64,000 nucleotides of DNA from NCBI GenBank assembly GCA_001931875.2, contig MSJH02000482.1:186001-250000 (forward strand). Direction: 5' to 3'. The notes beneath the pieces were generated by a model. That model saw nothing but the letters and a program-made list of their open reading frames with translations, searched no databases and was not told the origin of the DNA. This document shows, piece after piece, positions 33,964 to 46,042 of the stretch (position 1 is the first letter of the stretch; every line of letters begins with the position of its first letter). Origin of the DNA: Byssochlamys sp. IMV 00236 (taxonomy: Eukaryota; Ascomycota; Eurotiomycetes; Eurotiales; Thermoascaceae). Made by a program: the position numbers and the translations under genes.

Positions 33964-34956
33964 ATGACTGGACGCCACGGATATGATGGGCGCCCGGAGC
34001 GCCAGAATGAATATTTTATTCCAGGTGATGGAATCAGCCGGGAGGTCATCCAGGCCGACATCTGTCGCTATCTGGGAAATGATGCGCTTGTAAAACCAGG
34101 AACGCATAATGTCTGTGCTCCGATTCTTCTACTTTCCAAGGATTCCGTAGCCTGTCTCGTCCGTGTCGCTGACCGAGCATAACTTACAGGGCCAAAAGGG
34201 TTATCTGATCCGTGCTTACCGCAATCTCACCTCCGTACGTATCTCATTCCATTCCGATGCAAACAAGTTGGATTAGCAAAAGAAAGGAGAGAATACTGAC
34301 ACAGATGTGCTATGTAGGAGATGATTGCGGATCTCAAGGCTGACTCTGCTCGGTGGGAAGCAGATGTTTCGCGCAGGGCAGACCTTGGCTATCCCAGAGG
34401 TAGTTATGTGCAAGATATGAACGTGTCTCCAAGCCCTAACATGCCTCCAGCATCATATGCTGCGTCTGCCATTCATGAGATGCGGCAGCAGGGTTCATCT
34501 CCTCAGGCCTTCAGTGCAGCTCCTCCTCAGCCGCCTCACATGGACCCTTATATGCAGCCGGCCCCCTATGGAGGTCCTCCGAACCCTGCCTATCCGGCAC
34601 CATCTTCTTACTCACAGCCTCCTTATTACCCTCCTCCCCAGAATGCGTACGCTGGCCAGGCACAACCGCCTTCGTCTACTCCGGATATGCACCCCTCGTA
34701 CACATATACGAGCACCGCGGGTTATGCCTATGAACCCGGGAGGAATAACGCCCCTAGGTATCCTGGACCGGGTTATGAGAATGATGCGGACTATGCTCCT
34801 GTCACCTCGGGGATAGCTTATCCAGCTACTACTGCCCCGGACCCACGGATAACAATGGATCCAAGATACACTCCGGAGTCGGCTTACTCGGATCACAGAG
34901 CCCAGTCTAACCGGCCACAACAAGCTAGAGGGGACAGAGACCGTCCCCGTCGTTAG
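33964..34956 (+). CDS. rfeG: RfeG-like putative transcription factor
   Basis: Exons 33964-34110, 34190-34234 and 34318-34956 join in phase 0 at both introns and give 276 residues. The N-terminal 90 residues are well ordered and match what I recall of Aspergillus RfeG: NEYFIPGDGISREVIQADIC, then RYLGNDALVKPGTHN, then GYLIRAYRNLTSEMIADLKADSARWEADV. The 45-nt middle exon encodes GQKGYLIRAYRNLTS. The rest is Pro/Tyr/Gln/Ser-rich low complexity, as in many regulators. RfeG is annotated as a transcription factor in Aspergillus, but its mechanism is poorly defined, so the name says little about targets. A CT-rich leader and a 4.8-kb upstream gene-free region suggest complex or strong regulation. Confidence 0.85.
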
Positions 34957-36910
34957 ACATGCTCATTTATTCTCCGCTCTGGGTCATGAGTTAATAAAAT
35001 GAAATGCAAATTCCAATCCGGTGTGTGCCTGGAGGTTCTTTTGCCCTTCTTGGAGACAGTACCGACTCCTGGAATTGAGGACCCGGAGAAGAGATTCCGG
35101 AGTGTCCATGCAATCAAAATACCTTGACCGCCCTTTGCGGATCGCATCTTCCACCCACTTTTTATGGATACCCATATGGATTCAAGATTGATTTCCAGAT
35201 CTGTTGCGATGAGGAGCCGAAGCCGGGAACTGATGATCTTTTGACACCAATGCGAAGCAGCATTGCCGTTGTTAATCGATTTGACCTGGATTCCGTTGAT
35301 TTTGCACATTGAAAAACACCAGCTGCAGCCTATTCATTACTTAGGCATCTGCTTTCTAATGAATCACCCTGGTCTCCCTAACCGGTTGTGATGTGGTCGA
35401 CTGACTAGGAGCTTTGTGTGTTGCGAATGGCTTACGAAAAGGTGGCTTTCTGTTTTGCCTTTATAATGACATCTCCAAATAATTGCTTCCTGTCACCTGT
35501 TACCTATTTTCCTGCGCCTGGGGGGAGTTCAGTACAGGAAGAGTCTTTCGTGTTGGTTCGAGATACGCTTTTGATACGTCCTTGCGGCGATGTGGATTCC
35601 TATCTATGGACTTTCCCCGTTTACATATTCTGGGATGCATCTGCCTGGAGCTTTGAGGTCTGTTTCACACAGCGATGCGACTGATAACTTAAATGTAGAT
35701 AAATGCATTCTCGGCGTTTTTGCTTGATCAATGACGCTTCTTGTGTTTTTCATCTTTTTTTTTTTTTTAAAAAAGAATACTTTTTCATCGAATCCAGAGC
35801 CCTGTCCGTCGGTCATGATTTTAATTGTCTTTGGCAATTTTTGCCTTACTGAATGTTCTGCACTTGATAGAATCTGTTCCAGATGACGAATTGCAACCAC
35901 GGCGTATTTTGAGACTCCATTTACTCCCTCCACAATGGTAGATTTCCAACCCGTAAATTTTACTGCTTCGTTCCACAGAGAAGGGGTAAAAGTAAAGCGC
36001 TCCACTGCTCTATCGAGGAGGGCCAGGTCTCAGGAGACATCTGCGTTGGCATGTCTATCATGCCTCGTAACCCACCGGACCATCCACCCTTTGTTGAGAA
36101 CCCTCCCCGATTTCTCTTCTAACTCATTGCTCCTGCCTATTATCCTGCTAAGAATATAGTAATCATCCTAATTTGCGACGCATTGTACACATGCCTTACA
36201 GGACTTAATACCATGACCATGAGCATGCAAAGTATCTCTCCACTACTACCCACGGAACGAATGACAAGAATGTCAATCATTCGCTATGAGAAAGGTGAAT
36301 ACAGGAAGACGAAGGAGATGCGTTCGTTCAAACTCAATAATTGATACTTAATAGTTAACTCTATTCTGTAATACATGAATGCCCTTTCATGTTTCGTGGG
36401 GTCATTTCAAACAGAATCATATCGAGAAAGGAAAAGAAAAGAAAAGAGGACAGCCCACACTCAGGTACGTGTAATGCATGAATGAGAAATGAGCATTTGT
36501 GATTATGGGCCAGGAATCTGTGATTTGTAGAGATATGCAGTTGATCGATCACCTAATCTCGATTTGAGTTGGGAGTTAGGAATTGAGGAAGGAAAAAAAA
36601 AGACTTTGATCTCTCTCATGGGAAATAGTAATGGTAATGAAGATCCTTGGATTGCGGATCGAGTGTAGATTACATGAATTGGTTGTTTTCTGGAAAAGTA
36701 ATGGGGGGAAGGTCCGTGATAAGAAGAGGCGACAAGGGAAGGGGAAAGACATCACGCTCGTGGAAGTTTAGGGGAATTGGTCGTCAAGTTAGACATCAGA
36801 GAAAAGAAAAGTAAAGTAAAGAGAAGGAAACTCCCTGTGGAGTGGTTCGTGAAAATGGAAGAGGCCGTTTCTTCATCACTCCGAAATGGAGTCGTCATGC
36901 AGTGTGGCGG
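34957..36910. other. Convergent intergenic region between RfeG-like and BTB genes
   Basis: Nearly 2 kb without a supportable gene. It contains a T-run at 35757-35768, AAAAGA repeats at 36431-36446 and short overlapping ORFs on both strands. It should include both 3' UTRs. Confidence 0.45.
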
Positions 36911-38428
36911 TCAAAGGAAGACTTTCTCTTCGTCGTCGTCGTCTTCTCCATCGTCGTCCTCGTCGGAGGCCTCATCCATCTCCTCATCGTCGTCATCTCC
37001 AGAAGAACTTCCGTCCGCAAGACTTCCAGTACCAGTAGGAGTTTCGTTTTCACCATGCTCTGAATCCCGTTCGACCTTCGGCTGCGGAGAAACGAGGATG
37101 TGTTCCGAGCCATCGTCGTCTGGTTCGTTTTCTGCGTCACGATCCGTGAGCTCTTCATCGCCCAACGGGTTCTCCAACGACTGGGGCATGGTCCAGACCA
37201 TCTCCGATTGCTTGACATCGCAGCAAGTGAGATGCGGTAGCTGGCCATACTCCGTGGTGTCCAGCTGACTGTTGTCGACGAGCAAGTCGGCCACGAGCGG
37301 TTTTACATCCGCCTTCAGAGCGTCGAGGTTCTTTTGTAAGATGCTCATCGCCTTGCTGCTCATGGGGAAGTACAGATGGAAGCGCGCTTGGTCTTGAGTG
37401 GTCAAGTACGAGCGGCCAGCAGCGCCAATGGCACGGAAAAAGGCAGCGCCTCCGTCCTTTGCAGCGCGAGTGCGTCCCTCCATCGCCTGTTGGCAGTACC
37501 ACTGCCTATAGAAGCAGACGGCCATCCACATGTACACGTCATTGGCGTAAGTAGCGCGGTAAATGTTTTCGCTTGGCCTACGCTGAAGGAACGCCGGGTA
37601 GTGGCCCATAATCCGCAGTTCGATCGCTTGCATCTTGAGCTGGAGCGCGTTGTACTTCTTCTCACAGAGTTTGCGGACGTTCGGATAGAGAACAGCGCGT
37701 TGCTCTTCAGTCAACGAGTTCCATTTGCCCACGACGTGAATAACTGCGTCGCGGAAAATGGTAGGAGAATGGATCCTGTCTCCCAGATTGGCCCAGGGAA
37801 TCGGCTGAGAGGCAATAGAACGCCAGAGGGTCTGTCCCTGACGGAGCAAGGCAATGTCAATGGATTGGCGGATGATTTCGCTCGCCTCGACGCTCTCCGC
37901 GGTCTCGAGCAGGCCGACGCAGCTTCTCAATACGTTGGCCATGTCGATGTCGCTGATATCAACAGTTCTGTTGTAGAATGCACCGAGGAGGTTGTTCCAG
38001 TGCTTAGCTGCCATATCAGAGGGGAAGCCTCCGGAGATGTAGGGAAAGCTCATGCGCGCCTTTGGAGCACGTCCAAACTTATCAAGTTCCTGTGTGGTCA
38101 CGGTCAGTTGAGCTCACCGGCGGGGGGGTTTGTTTTGCGGTTCAGTATCGTATCGACGACCTGGGGAGTGCCTCACTTTCATTTGGAACACGCCATTTGG
38201 TTTCGCCGGCGAATAGGTAAGCTGCAAATGAAACCGGAGTGTATTCCCCGCCCGTTTTGCCTGTGTAGATAACTTCGCTGCATGGCTCTCTGTCAGAACT
38301 GAAGCAAAGAAGCCTGAACAACGTCTTAGAACAGAGGCATGCAGTCGGTATATGTGCTCAGAGGATACCACAAGTGTGACATCCCCATCAGTAAATATCG
38401 GAAACGAAGAGGTATCGGCGTGCTCCAT
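36911..38428 (-). CDS. BTB/POZ domain protein with acidic C-terminal tail
   Basis: Exon 1 (38177-38428) and exon 2 (36911-38089) join across an 87-nt intron (donor GTGAGG, branch CTGAC, acceptor ACACAG) to give 476 residues. A 28-nt GT..AG alternative inside this intron is too short to be spliced. The N-terminus is a BTB/POZ fold: FPIFTDGDVTLVVSSEHIYRLHASVLRRCSGFFASVL. Residues 90-340 form a long helical region with aromatic-rich patches (HWNNLLGAFYNRTVD, NDVYMWMAVCFYRQW). The last 90 residues are mostly D, E and S. BTB proteins of this type often serve as Cullin-3 adaptors or chromatin-linked dimerisation factors, but no zinc finger or Kelch repeat is present here. The specific role is unknown. 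Confidence 0.85.
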
Positions 38429-39146
38429 GATAGTATATTGTGAAAAAAAGATGTTGAACAGTTCTGAACGATGTTGTGTTTAGAATCAGATTGATACGTG
38501 GTGTAGGTGGAGAAACATGTGAAGTATCCAGAGCAACGTTTTGGGACGAAAGAGATAACAATAGACCCAACGACGCTGTCTCGTGACCACCTTTATAGGT
38601 GATAAATTGATGTGCATATGCCTTTCTTGTGAACTAGCGTAGAAAAAATGGAAGAAGCCTTTAGATAGTCACAAAGGAAGCTGTTGGTGAACCTGCAGTG
38701 ACTAGTGAGCTAGAGGTGGTCAGATGCTGCCTATAAGACCATAGTCTCGACTATAGCTTGGCAATACACCAGAGAATACTGACGTGGATTAGAAGAAAAA
38801 AGGTAAGGGAAAAGCGCTTTTCTTCAGTGCAAAAACCATGTTATAAACAAATATACGGAAACACCGCACCACATAGCGTAGCCCATACTCCGAAACGGAG
38901 ATCAGGTGGTCGCTCCGGGTCAATCGCTGGATAGACGGACGGAAAGAAAAAAGTGATACATTTGATGTACATCCCTTGAGGATTTAAAAAAGGACCAAAT
39001 TCCCATCGCAAGGACTGCGTCTCTTCCTCGCTGCCGTTAGGCCGCTGGAGGACTGAACGGCATCATGAACTCCTGCTTTCCCAAATCATCCTTCTCCGCT
39101 AGAGTTGCTTCGAGACTATATCCCTCGCCCTGCCTCCAGGGAGCAT
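38429..39146. other. Intergenic region upstream of the BTB gene
   Basis: 720 bp that should contain the BTB gene promoter and the 3' end of the complex I subunit gene. No ORF or RNA gene is recognised. Confidence 0.45.
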
Positions 39147-39506
39147 CTACTCGTCGTCAAAACCTTGAGGGATCACTCGGGGGCCCTTGGGAACTGGAGT
39201 TGGCGGAAGCCGCACGTTAGCTTGTCGAACTATATTGTGCCGTAGCCATTGAATGGAGTAAATGCGAGGGAAATAAATGACTGCTGTTCTTCAACGGGCT
39301 GATAGGAAGAGGATCTCCTTACTGGGATACGTCAGAGGAATAGGCTCGGGGTCGACATCGCCGAAGAAGCGTCTGATGGGAGGGAGCGTCACGAGCGCGA
39401 CCGGGCCCATTGATCCGACGATGATCGAGTAAAAGATAGCAGGCTTCTCGTAAGATGCCCAGCGGAGGTAGCGCAGAGGCGTCGACCAGAAGTGAGGGGC
39501 CGACAT
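39147..39506 (-). CDS. NADH-ubiquinone oxidoreductase 9.5-kDa subunit (NUO-9.5)
   Basis: Exon 1 (39323-39506) and exon 2 (39147-39193) join across a 129-nt intron (donor GTAAGG, acceptor CTCCAG) into 76 residues. The sequence MSAPHFWSTPLRYLRWASYE, one membrane span (IFYSIIVGSMGPVALVTLPP), then FFGDVDPEPIPLTYPIPKGP fits the fungal 9.5-kDa accessory subunit of complex I, related to mammalian NDUFA3. It lies in the membrane arm of respiratory complex I. The frame is open far upstream, but the ATG at 39506 starts the conserved protein. Without the intron the end would read PSKEILFLSAR, which is not conserved. It is divergent from the Wbp1 gene. Confidence 0.92.
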
Positions 39507-39927
39507 GGTGACTGTATCGGAGAAAGAGAGAGGCCTGGGAATCCGGATATTAGCGGGGATTGAGCGAGATATGCGATTGTGACGCCGTCTCCGGTCCGGC
39601 GAGAGAGAGACTGATGACGATGGATCAAGACAGCACAGCAGGACGTCGATACTGACCCTTGATGGTGCTCGTGAGGCGTATGCTGGGCTCCAGGCGGTCG
39701 CGGTCGCACTGAGAGGGGAAGAATCGAGGTTTGAAGTTGTTCGGGCGCCGCAGCGGGTATCTCGATCCGCAAAGCAAGCAAAGTCTTGGCGTCTCGTCCA
39801 AACACGTCGCCCGTTCCCGCATAGTTCCAACAGCTCTGTCAAGAGAGAAGAACATTGTTTGCCAAACAATACTTCCCCCTTCTTGTTCGATTCTCTTCCA
39901 TCTTGTCGTCCGCTGCCCCGCGCGGAG
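39507..39927. promoter_or_regulatory. Shared divergent promoter, NUO-9.5 / Wbp1
   Basis: 421 bp separate the start codons of a respiratory-chain and a glycosylation gene. The minus-strand frame stays open through much of it, which explains a spurious 214-codon ORF. Confidence 0.45.
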
Positions 39928-41508
39928 ATGTTCAAGATGCGGTGGTTCCTTTCTTTTTTACTTCTGTGCTTCAGCGGCGCAGTGCATGCGCTGAGTACTT
40001 CGGGGAACCGTCTCTTGGTGGTGCTGGAGGAGGCTGCGGAGAAGGACGCCTACTCGACATTCTGGAGCGATCTTGAAGGTCAGTTATTGTTGCTGGAGAC
40101 TGCCTGATATATATGTAATGTTATTCTGATACATTATTAGCTCGAGGTTTCGATATTTCGTTCGAATCGCCCAAGAATGATAAGCTGTCCCTCTTCCATC
40201 TGGGAGACCGAGCTTACGACCACCTGCTCATCCTCCCTCCCAAGTCGAAAGGTAACAGCATCACTCTATCTTTTATGAGTTATATGTCATCAATGGACCC
40301 AATTGACTTCTCTCGTAGGCCTGGGACCCTCATTGACACCAAAGGCCATCATCGACTTCGTGAACAAGGATGGTAATGTCCTCCTCGCCCTCTCCGGCAA
40401 ATCGCCCACCCCCAGCTCTTTGAGCTCGCTTCTGCTCGAGTTCGATCTCCATCTCGCGCCCGACCGTTCATCTCTTGTTGTCGATCACTTCAACTACGAT
40501 ACTCTCTCAGCGTCGGAGAAGCACGATGTTCTCCTCCTCAAGCGGCCAGGTGCCTTGAGGCCGGATACCAAGCCCTATTTCTCCGGTGATGGTGTTTTGG
40601 CGATCCCCAGAGCAGCCCCGCAGACTCTGGGAGTCGAGGGCTCATTGATTGCGCCTATCTTGCGGGCGCCCGAGACTGCGTACAGCTATAACGTCAAGGA
40701 GGAGTCTGCTCCTGTGGAGGACCCGTTCGCGACCGGTACCCAGTTGGCCTTGGTCTCTGCGCTACAGGCACGGAACTCGGCTCGATTTACGGTCCTGGGC
40801 TCTGTCGAGGCCTTGCAAGACAAGTGGTTCTCGGCAACGGTGAAGAGCCCGCAGGATAAGAAGGAGACCACCACTGCCAACCGGGAGTTTGCCAAGCAGC
40901 TCACTGCTTGGACCTTCCAGGAGGTTGGTGTGATCAAGGTTGGAAAGATTGAGCACCGCCTGGTTGAGGAGGGCCAGGAAGGACCTCTGAACCCTACCAT
41001 CTATCGGGTTAAGAACGACATTGTGAGTCAACGTCTCCTGTGGCTTTCCCCTCGTACATACTGACAGTTGCCTTTTTAGTCCTTCAACATCGAATTGTCT
41101 GAATACGTCTATGACAAGTGGGTTCCCTTCGAGGTCCCATCAGAGGATGCTGTGCAACTCGAGTTCACCATGCTGTCCCCATTCCACCGTCTCAATCTCC
41201 AACCCATCCGCCGTACCGACAACAGCACTCTGTATGGCGTCTCTTTCACCGTGCCTGATCAGCACGGCATTTTCTCCTTCCGCGTGAACTACAAGCGCCC
41301 GTTCCTCACCAACGTTGAAGAGAAGCATGAGATCACCATCCGCCACTTTGCGCACAACGAGTATCCCCGTAGCTGGAAGATCAGCGCAGCGTGGCCCTGG
41401 ATCTCCGGTCTCTACTCTGTCATTGGAGGGTTCCTCGCCTTTGTCGTTGTCTGGCTCTATTCGGCGCCGTCGGCTTCGGCGGAAGCTAGGATTAAGAAAG
41501 TACAGTAA
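39928..41508 (+). CDS. wbp1: Oligosaccharyltransferase subunit Wbp1/OST48
   Basis: Four exons (39928-40078, 40141-40251, 40319-41022, 41080-41508) give 464 residues; each splice keeps phase. A second ATG at 39937 (MRWFLSF) may be the true start. A signal peptide (WFLSFLLLCFSGAVHA) precedes the lumenal domain with RLLVVLEEAAEKDAYSTFW, ARGFDISFESPKNDKLSLF, YDHLLILPP and FVNKDGNVLLALSG. Near the C-terminus are YVYDKWVPFEVPSED, RVNYKRPFLTNVEEKHEIT, then one membrane span (ISGLYSVIGGFLAFVVVWLY) and a short basic cytosolic tail. Wbp1 is an essential non-catalytic subunit of the ER oligosaccharyltransferase, which transfers the preassembled glycan to Asn residues of nascent proteins. Confidence 0.96.
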
Positions 41509-41999
41509 ATCAGTGACCTCGGGATTGTAAGATTAATGTTTCGTATTAAAAGAGCTATGACATGATCCTTGCTCAGAATTAGAGATGAGCCGTCTATTTT
41601 GGTTATTATTGTTTTCTTTTTCTTTCTCATGGGCGTATCAATGCTATCTTTCGCAACCGGGAGGGATAAGATTATACTACAGATCTGTAAGAGCCAGATA
41701 GACGAGGGACCGGTGGACCCAAAAGAGGAGTGTATTTGATGGTATATAATACAGACGATAGACGAATCTGTCCAGGCATAGTTACATTGTACAGTACTTT
41801 CCCACCCACGCCTTGTTTAATCCCAAGCCAGGTATTGAACTCCTTATCCATGCAAATGATAATACCAACAAATGGTACAAGTAGCGGTTGTTTTCATGTC
41901 CTTCCTCCTTGATTTCTGAGCGTATCCGCCTCATAAAAAGTCGTCCCAGACAGAGCCACATGTGCCATGTCAATGGCCCGGAAGCAGGCACGATGCCTT
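41509..41999. other. Convergent intergenic region
   Basis: 490 bp between the Wbp1 stop and the Pet191 stop. T-rich runs near 41605-41630 suit the Wbp1 3' end. No gene is seen. Confidence 0.45.
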
Positions 42000-42596
42000 C
42001 TATAGACCTCTCGTCTTCTCCGGGTCCATTTGCACCTCATCCCCGTTGATCTTCTTGACGGACTGGAAGGCCGGTTTACCCGCGTACAGCTGGTATCCTT
42101 GGTTGCTCTTCTCGCCTTCGACTTCCTTCGAGACGCCAATGGGCTGGTTTCCACGGAAGCGCTTGCGCATATCGACCATACCGCGCCTAATGCAACGAGA
42201 AGGTCGACGGTTAGTCTGAAGTCCGATTTTATTTTGGTACTGGCGGGAAGAAAATACTAATGGAGGATAGACGTACTTGCACTCGCTAAGACCCTTTTGG
42301 AGTTGTTGGCATTTCGTGGGTAGTTCACTGAAATACGGGTCACTGAGGCATTCCCGCGGGGTGTGCCGTTGTACCATGATGCACTCAGATTCCTGGAGAC
42401 ATTGTGCCAGGGCTTGTCCTGTAGATTACCGTGAGGATCAGCGAGATGCAATGAGAAGACACCCGAAGGAAGATCAAACATCGAATAGCCCTCCGGCGGT
42501 CATTTCGATCTCCGGCCATTGCCCACCGGGATCTTGTCTTGGGGATAGATGTGAGATACGAGGCTACTCACGGATATCTTTGCACGAGCTAGGCAT
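42000..42596 (-). CDS. pet191: Cytochrome c oxidase assembly factor Pet191/Coa5
   Basis: Three exons (42572-42596, 42277-42418, 42000-42186) give 117 residues. The 25-nt first exon codes just MPSSCKDI plus one base and is easy to miss; its GTGAGT donor and the CTACAG acceptor restore phase through an Arg codon. The protein carries the twin CX9C pattern of the family: C5-C15 and C45-C55, with C21 and C32 between. The motif IMVQRHTPRECLSDP is typical. Pet191 is imported into the mitochondrial intermembrane space and is needed to assemble complex IV. The 40-residue C-terminal tail after CKRGMVDMRKRFRGN is fungal-specific. It is divergent from the lipase gene. Confidence 0.93.
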
Positions 42597-43196
42597 ATTT
42601 GCGAATTTGACAGGCTGTGCTTATCTCTCCATTCACGAGAGCTAGAGGAGTAATAAGGCGATGTACCTCCGAATCGAGATCGACAGACAAAAGAGATCTC
42701 GAAAGCGATCCCATCACGATCCGATCCGGTCTTGGCGGCCCGGAAGGTCAGGCAAGCTAGACGCACGATGATTGGCGCCCTGAAATGCCTGACAGGTCCT
42801 CGGATGACATAAGCATAGGGGGGTGACTGCTATCACGTGCAAATGCCCATGACGTTTTCGGGTTTCTGCTGGTTCTCTAGCCGGTTTATTACTTAGTTCT
42901 AACTTATCACTTGTTCATTATTAGTTAACTCTTTAAGAGAGAGCCGGGAGACGATCCAGGTCCAGCACTCGTGGGTTGGTGCTGTCGATTCTCTGTCGCC
43001 CCTTTCGTCTCAGGAGGTAGAGGTAGAGATAGACATCCAGTCGATGTAGACTCGGTGGTCGCAAACTCACAATGGCTCGAGTGCCGTTCATTGGAAGGCT
43101 CTTTTGGTAGGTCTGCTCACCTCAGATCAGCGGAATGCCCCGGGACGAGGTCCAGTCGTATGGTTCCCCAGGTTGGCTGACCACTTCTGCGGAAGA
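42597..43196. promoter_or_regulatory. Divergent intergenic region, Pet191 / lipase
   Basis: 600 bp between start codons. TTAGTTAAC occurs at 42921-42929 and CACGTGC at about 42835-42841. An upstream in-frame extension of the lipase ORF (from 43104) is probably leader. Confidence 0.4.
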
Positions 43197-44910
43197 ATGC
43201 AATTCAATTCTACCCTCTGGCAACTTCAGTCGGGAGTGACTGTCGGCTTACAGATGGCCTTCTCTAGGACCGAATACATCGCGCTCTTTGGCTCTCTGGT
43301 TCTTATCTTCCTCGAAGGTCTCATCCATATCATCACCTTCTGCCTGCGTAAGTTGCATGACCTCAATCATTCCGCTCCCAATTCAATCTGGGGACAGCCG
43401 AATTCGCAGCTGGACAGGACTGTGCGACTGACAGACAGCAGCGGAGCCGGTGATCAACTACTGTTACAATATCTCCAAAAGCGTCTTCAATCTCCTGTCA
43501 ACATCGCAGGGGCGGCTGCCTCGACCTCGACAGCGATCGTTTGCAGAACGGGTTGCTAAAGCGTCCGATTTTGCAGAGCTATGTGGTCTTTTTGGCTACG
43601 AAGCTGAGGAGCATATCGTTCAGACCAAGGATGGCTACCTGCTGGGCCTGCACCGCCTGGCCTATCGCAAAGGCGAAGAAGGGAAGCGAGTGAACCATGG
43701 AGAAGGCAGTATCCGGAAGAAAGTCGTCTACCTACATCATGGTCTTCTCATGAACAGTGAGGTCTGGGTGTGTCTGACGGACGAACAACGCTGCCTTCCC
43801 TTTCAGCTCGTGGAACGAGGCTATGACGTCTGGCTGGGCAACAATCGGGGCAACAAGTACTCGAAGAAATCGACCCAATTCGCCCCATCATCGACGGAGT
43901 TCTGGAACTTTTCGATTGATCAGTTTGCCTTTTTCGACATCCCGGACAGCATTGAGTACATCCTGTGCGCCACTGAACAGCCATCGCTGTCGTACATTGG
44001 GTTTTCTCAAGGCACAGCTCAAGCGTTCGCCACATTGTCCATCCATCCACTGCTGAACGCGAAGGTCGATGTCTTCATTGCCCTTGCTCCTGCAATGGCC
44101 CCTGCTGGTCTGCACAACGGTATCGTGGACTCTTTGATGAAAGCGTCACCGAGCGTGGTGTTTCTGGCTTTTGGCCGGAAGAGCATTCTCAGCTCCACCA
44201 CGATGTGGCAGGCGATCTTTTACCCACCGATATTCGTGCGCATCATCGATCTCTCCTTGTCCGCTCTTTTCAACTGGACGGGCAACAACATAACCCAGAA
44301 CCAGAAGCTCGCGGCCTACCCCCATCTGTACTCTTTCACCAGCACCAAGTCCGTGGTGCACTGGTTCCAGATTATACGGAACAAGAGCTTCCAGATGTAC
44401 GATGACGAGGTTGCCGCGCCGTTCAGCATTGGAGCAAGCAGCCGCTACTACAAGCCCGTCAAGTATCCGACTCGCAATATCAAGTCCCCCGTGGTTCTCG
44501 TGTACGGCGAGAGCGACAGTTTGATTGCCATTGACATCATGCGCAAAGAACTGCCGCGGGGAACCAAGGCAAAGCCGGTTCCCAAGTACGAACACCTGGA
44601 CTTCCTCTGGGCCCGTGATGTGGACACGGCTGTCTTCCCCCATGTGTTCGAGTCTCTGGAGATGTATAGTCGCGGCAAGTCTACCTACGCAGAGAAGTCG
44701 CTCTCTGCCCCGGATCTGTTCACTGACGGGGTGAACAACCATGCTTCATCAAACGCGGTACGGCCCATGTCTAATATTTCTCGCAAGCATCATCCGGCGA
44801 ACGAGTCGATCTCTCCGCCAGTAATCTCATACTCGGATCCGGAGTGGCGATTCAACCCTGAGAGAGCGCCTGAAGATGTCGATTTGGATGCTCTAAGCCG
44901 CCAGGAGTAG
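43197..44910 (+). CDS. Alpha/beta-hydrolase steryl ester/triacylglycerol lipase (Tgl1/Yeh type)
   Basis: Exon 1 (43197-43347) and exon 2 (43442-44910) join across a 94-nt intron to give 539 residues. Residues about 18-50 form a membrane anchor (TEYIALFGSLVLIFLEGLIHIITFC). The lipase part begins with the abhydrolase-associated region (LCGLFGYEAEEHIVQTKDGYLL). Catalytic features are the oxyanion segment LHHGLLMNSEVW, the nucleophile in GFSQG (Ser239), an acidic residue in VYGESDSLIAI and the His in YEHLDFLWARD. VWLGNNRGNKYSKK is typical for acid-lipase-like enzymes. Yeast relatives hydrolyse steryl esters on lipid droplets or the plasma membrane. The C-terminal 90 residues are polar and variable. 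The start could instead be the ATG at about 43254 (MAFSRTEY). Confidence 0.9.
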
Positions 44911-46042
44911 GATTTTTTGGGTTTATAATTGCTTTATTTTTCGGTGTTCATATTACAGACGTATATAACAACATAATATATACAGTACATACTTGGTATT
45001 TACAGATTTTGAGCCTTAGTTGATCAGCAGAGATGATGTGCGAGACTGAAGTCACATTCATGAGACAACACCATCATGCTCGTGGATCCCGCGTTGTAGT
45101 CGATCCTTGCTTTCTACTCTGGACCTCCTAGCCTGACGCTGGGTCAGATCTTCTTCGTTCACGTTTAATCAGTAAGATCTGATTCCATCTTCCATGTCAA
45201 TTTCTCCGGCATATTTGACATTGTACGTGTATGGTAACTCAATCAGCAAGCCATGGCCGACCGAGTTAGGAATCCGTGGATTGTAATTTAGCTTGGTTCC
45301 ATTCCTTTCTTTATCTTTTATCTTTCCGACCCGGCCTGACACGAAGATAATGCCGGCCTTCCTTTCCTTACCTGATTAAAGCGAGTCCATAGTCGCAAAA
45401 AAAGGCCCGATGCAACCTCTCTAAACACCCCACTGCAGACTAGGAAAACGCGACGATTCCTACAAGAGAATAAAATACCGGGGTGTCCGTAGTCATCTCA
45501 GCGCAGCAACGATCAATCTTCGTTCCTTATCGCACGTGGGGAACGATCGACACTCAGCCGAGCTTTCCAGGGGCCAAAGTCGCCCGTTCCTGACGAGAAA
45601 TCCATCTTGATAGGCCTGCAGGGCTGCAACGTCATTAAAATACAGATCCACCACGATGTTTCTCGATCATGATGTTTTGGCGAATCGTACAGCTGAAGCC
45701 GGTGAAGGCTTGAGATCTAAACTGTTTCTAAACCACGCTCGGATCGGAGCTATCCAACTTGACACGCGCCTCTACGGCTGTGCTATGCTTGACGGGATGT
45801 AGGGTAGTTAGCAGCTAGTTATTAATAGGTAGGTAGTTAATAACTAGAGATAAATAGATAGTCTTCAGGTACATCTGTCCGGTACATCGAGATTTTTTAT
45901 ATTCATTTTATCTACCTATCTACTTATCTACTCGACCTCCCTCCCTCTCCAGTCAGATCGATTGAAATTTGCCAGACCCCTTTTTCTTCTTAAGCAATAG
46001 TTAGGTAGTTACACTTCCACTACGCCCACAAAACCACCAATA
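44911..46042. other. Intergenic region upstream of the RNase T2 gene
   Basis: 1.1 kb without gene. The first part is AT-rich and likely the lipase 3' UTR. A TAGTTA/TAGGTA word cluster lies at 45807-45847. The last 150 bp is CT-rich, as expected near a transcription start. Confidence 0.45.

Noticed and set aside
37376..38272. 298-codon plus ORF opposite the BTB gene
   Set aside because: Antisense frame across the BTB intron; composition mirrors the real gene.
39291..39935. 214-codon minus ORF as a full gene
   Set aside because: Only its last part from 39506 is the conserved complex I subunit; the rest is promoter read as protein, and the true end requires an intron.
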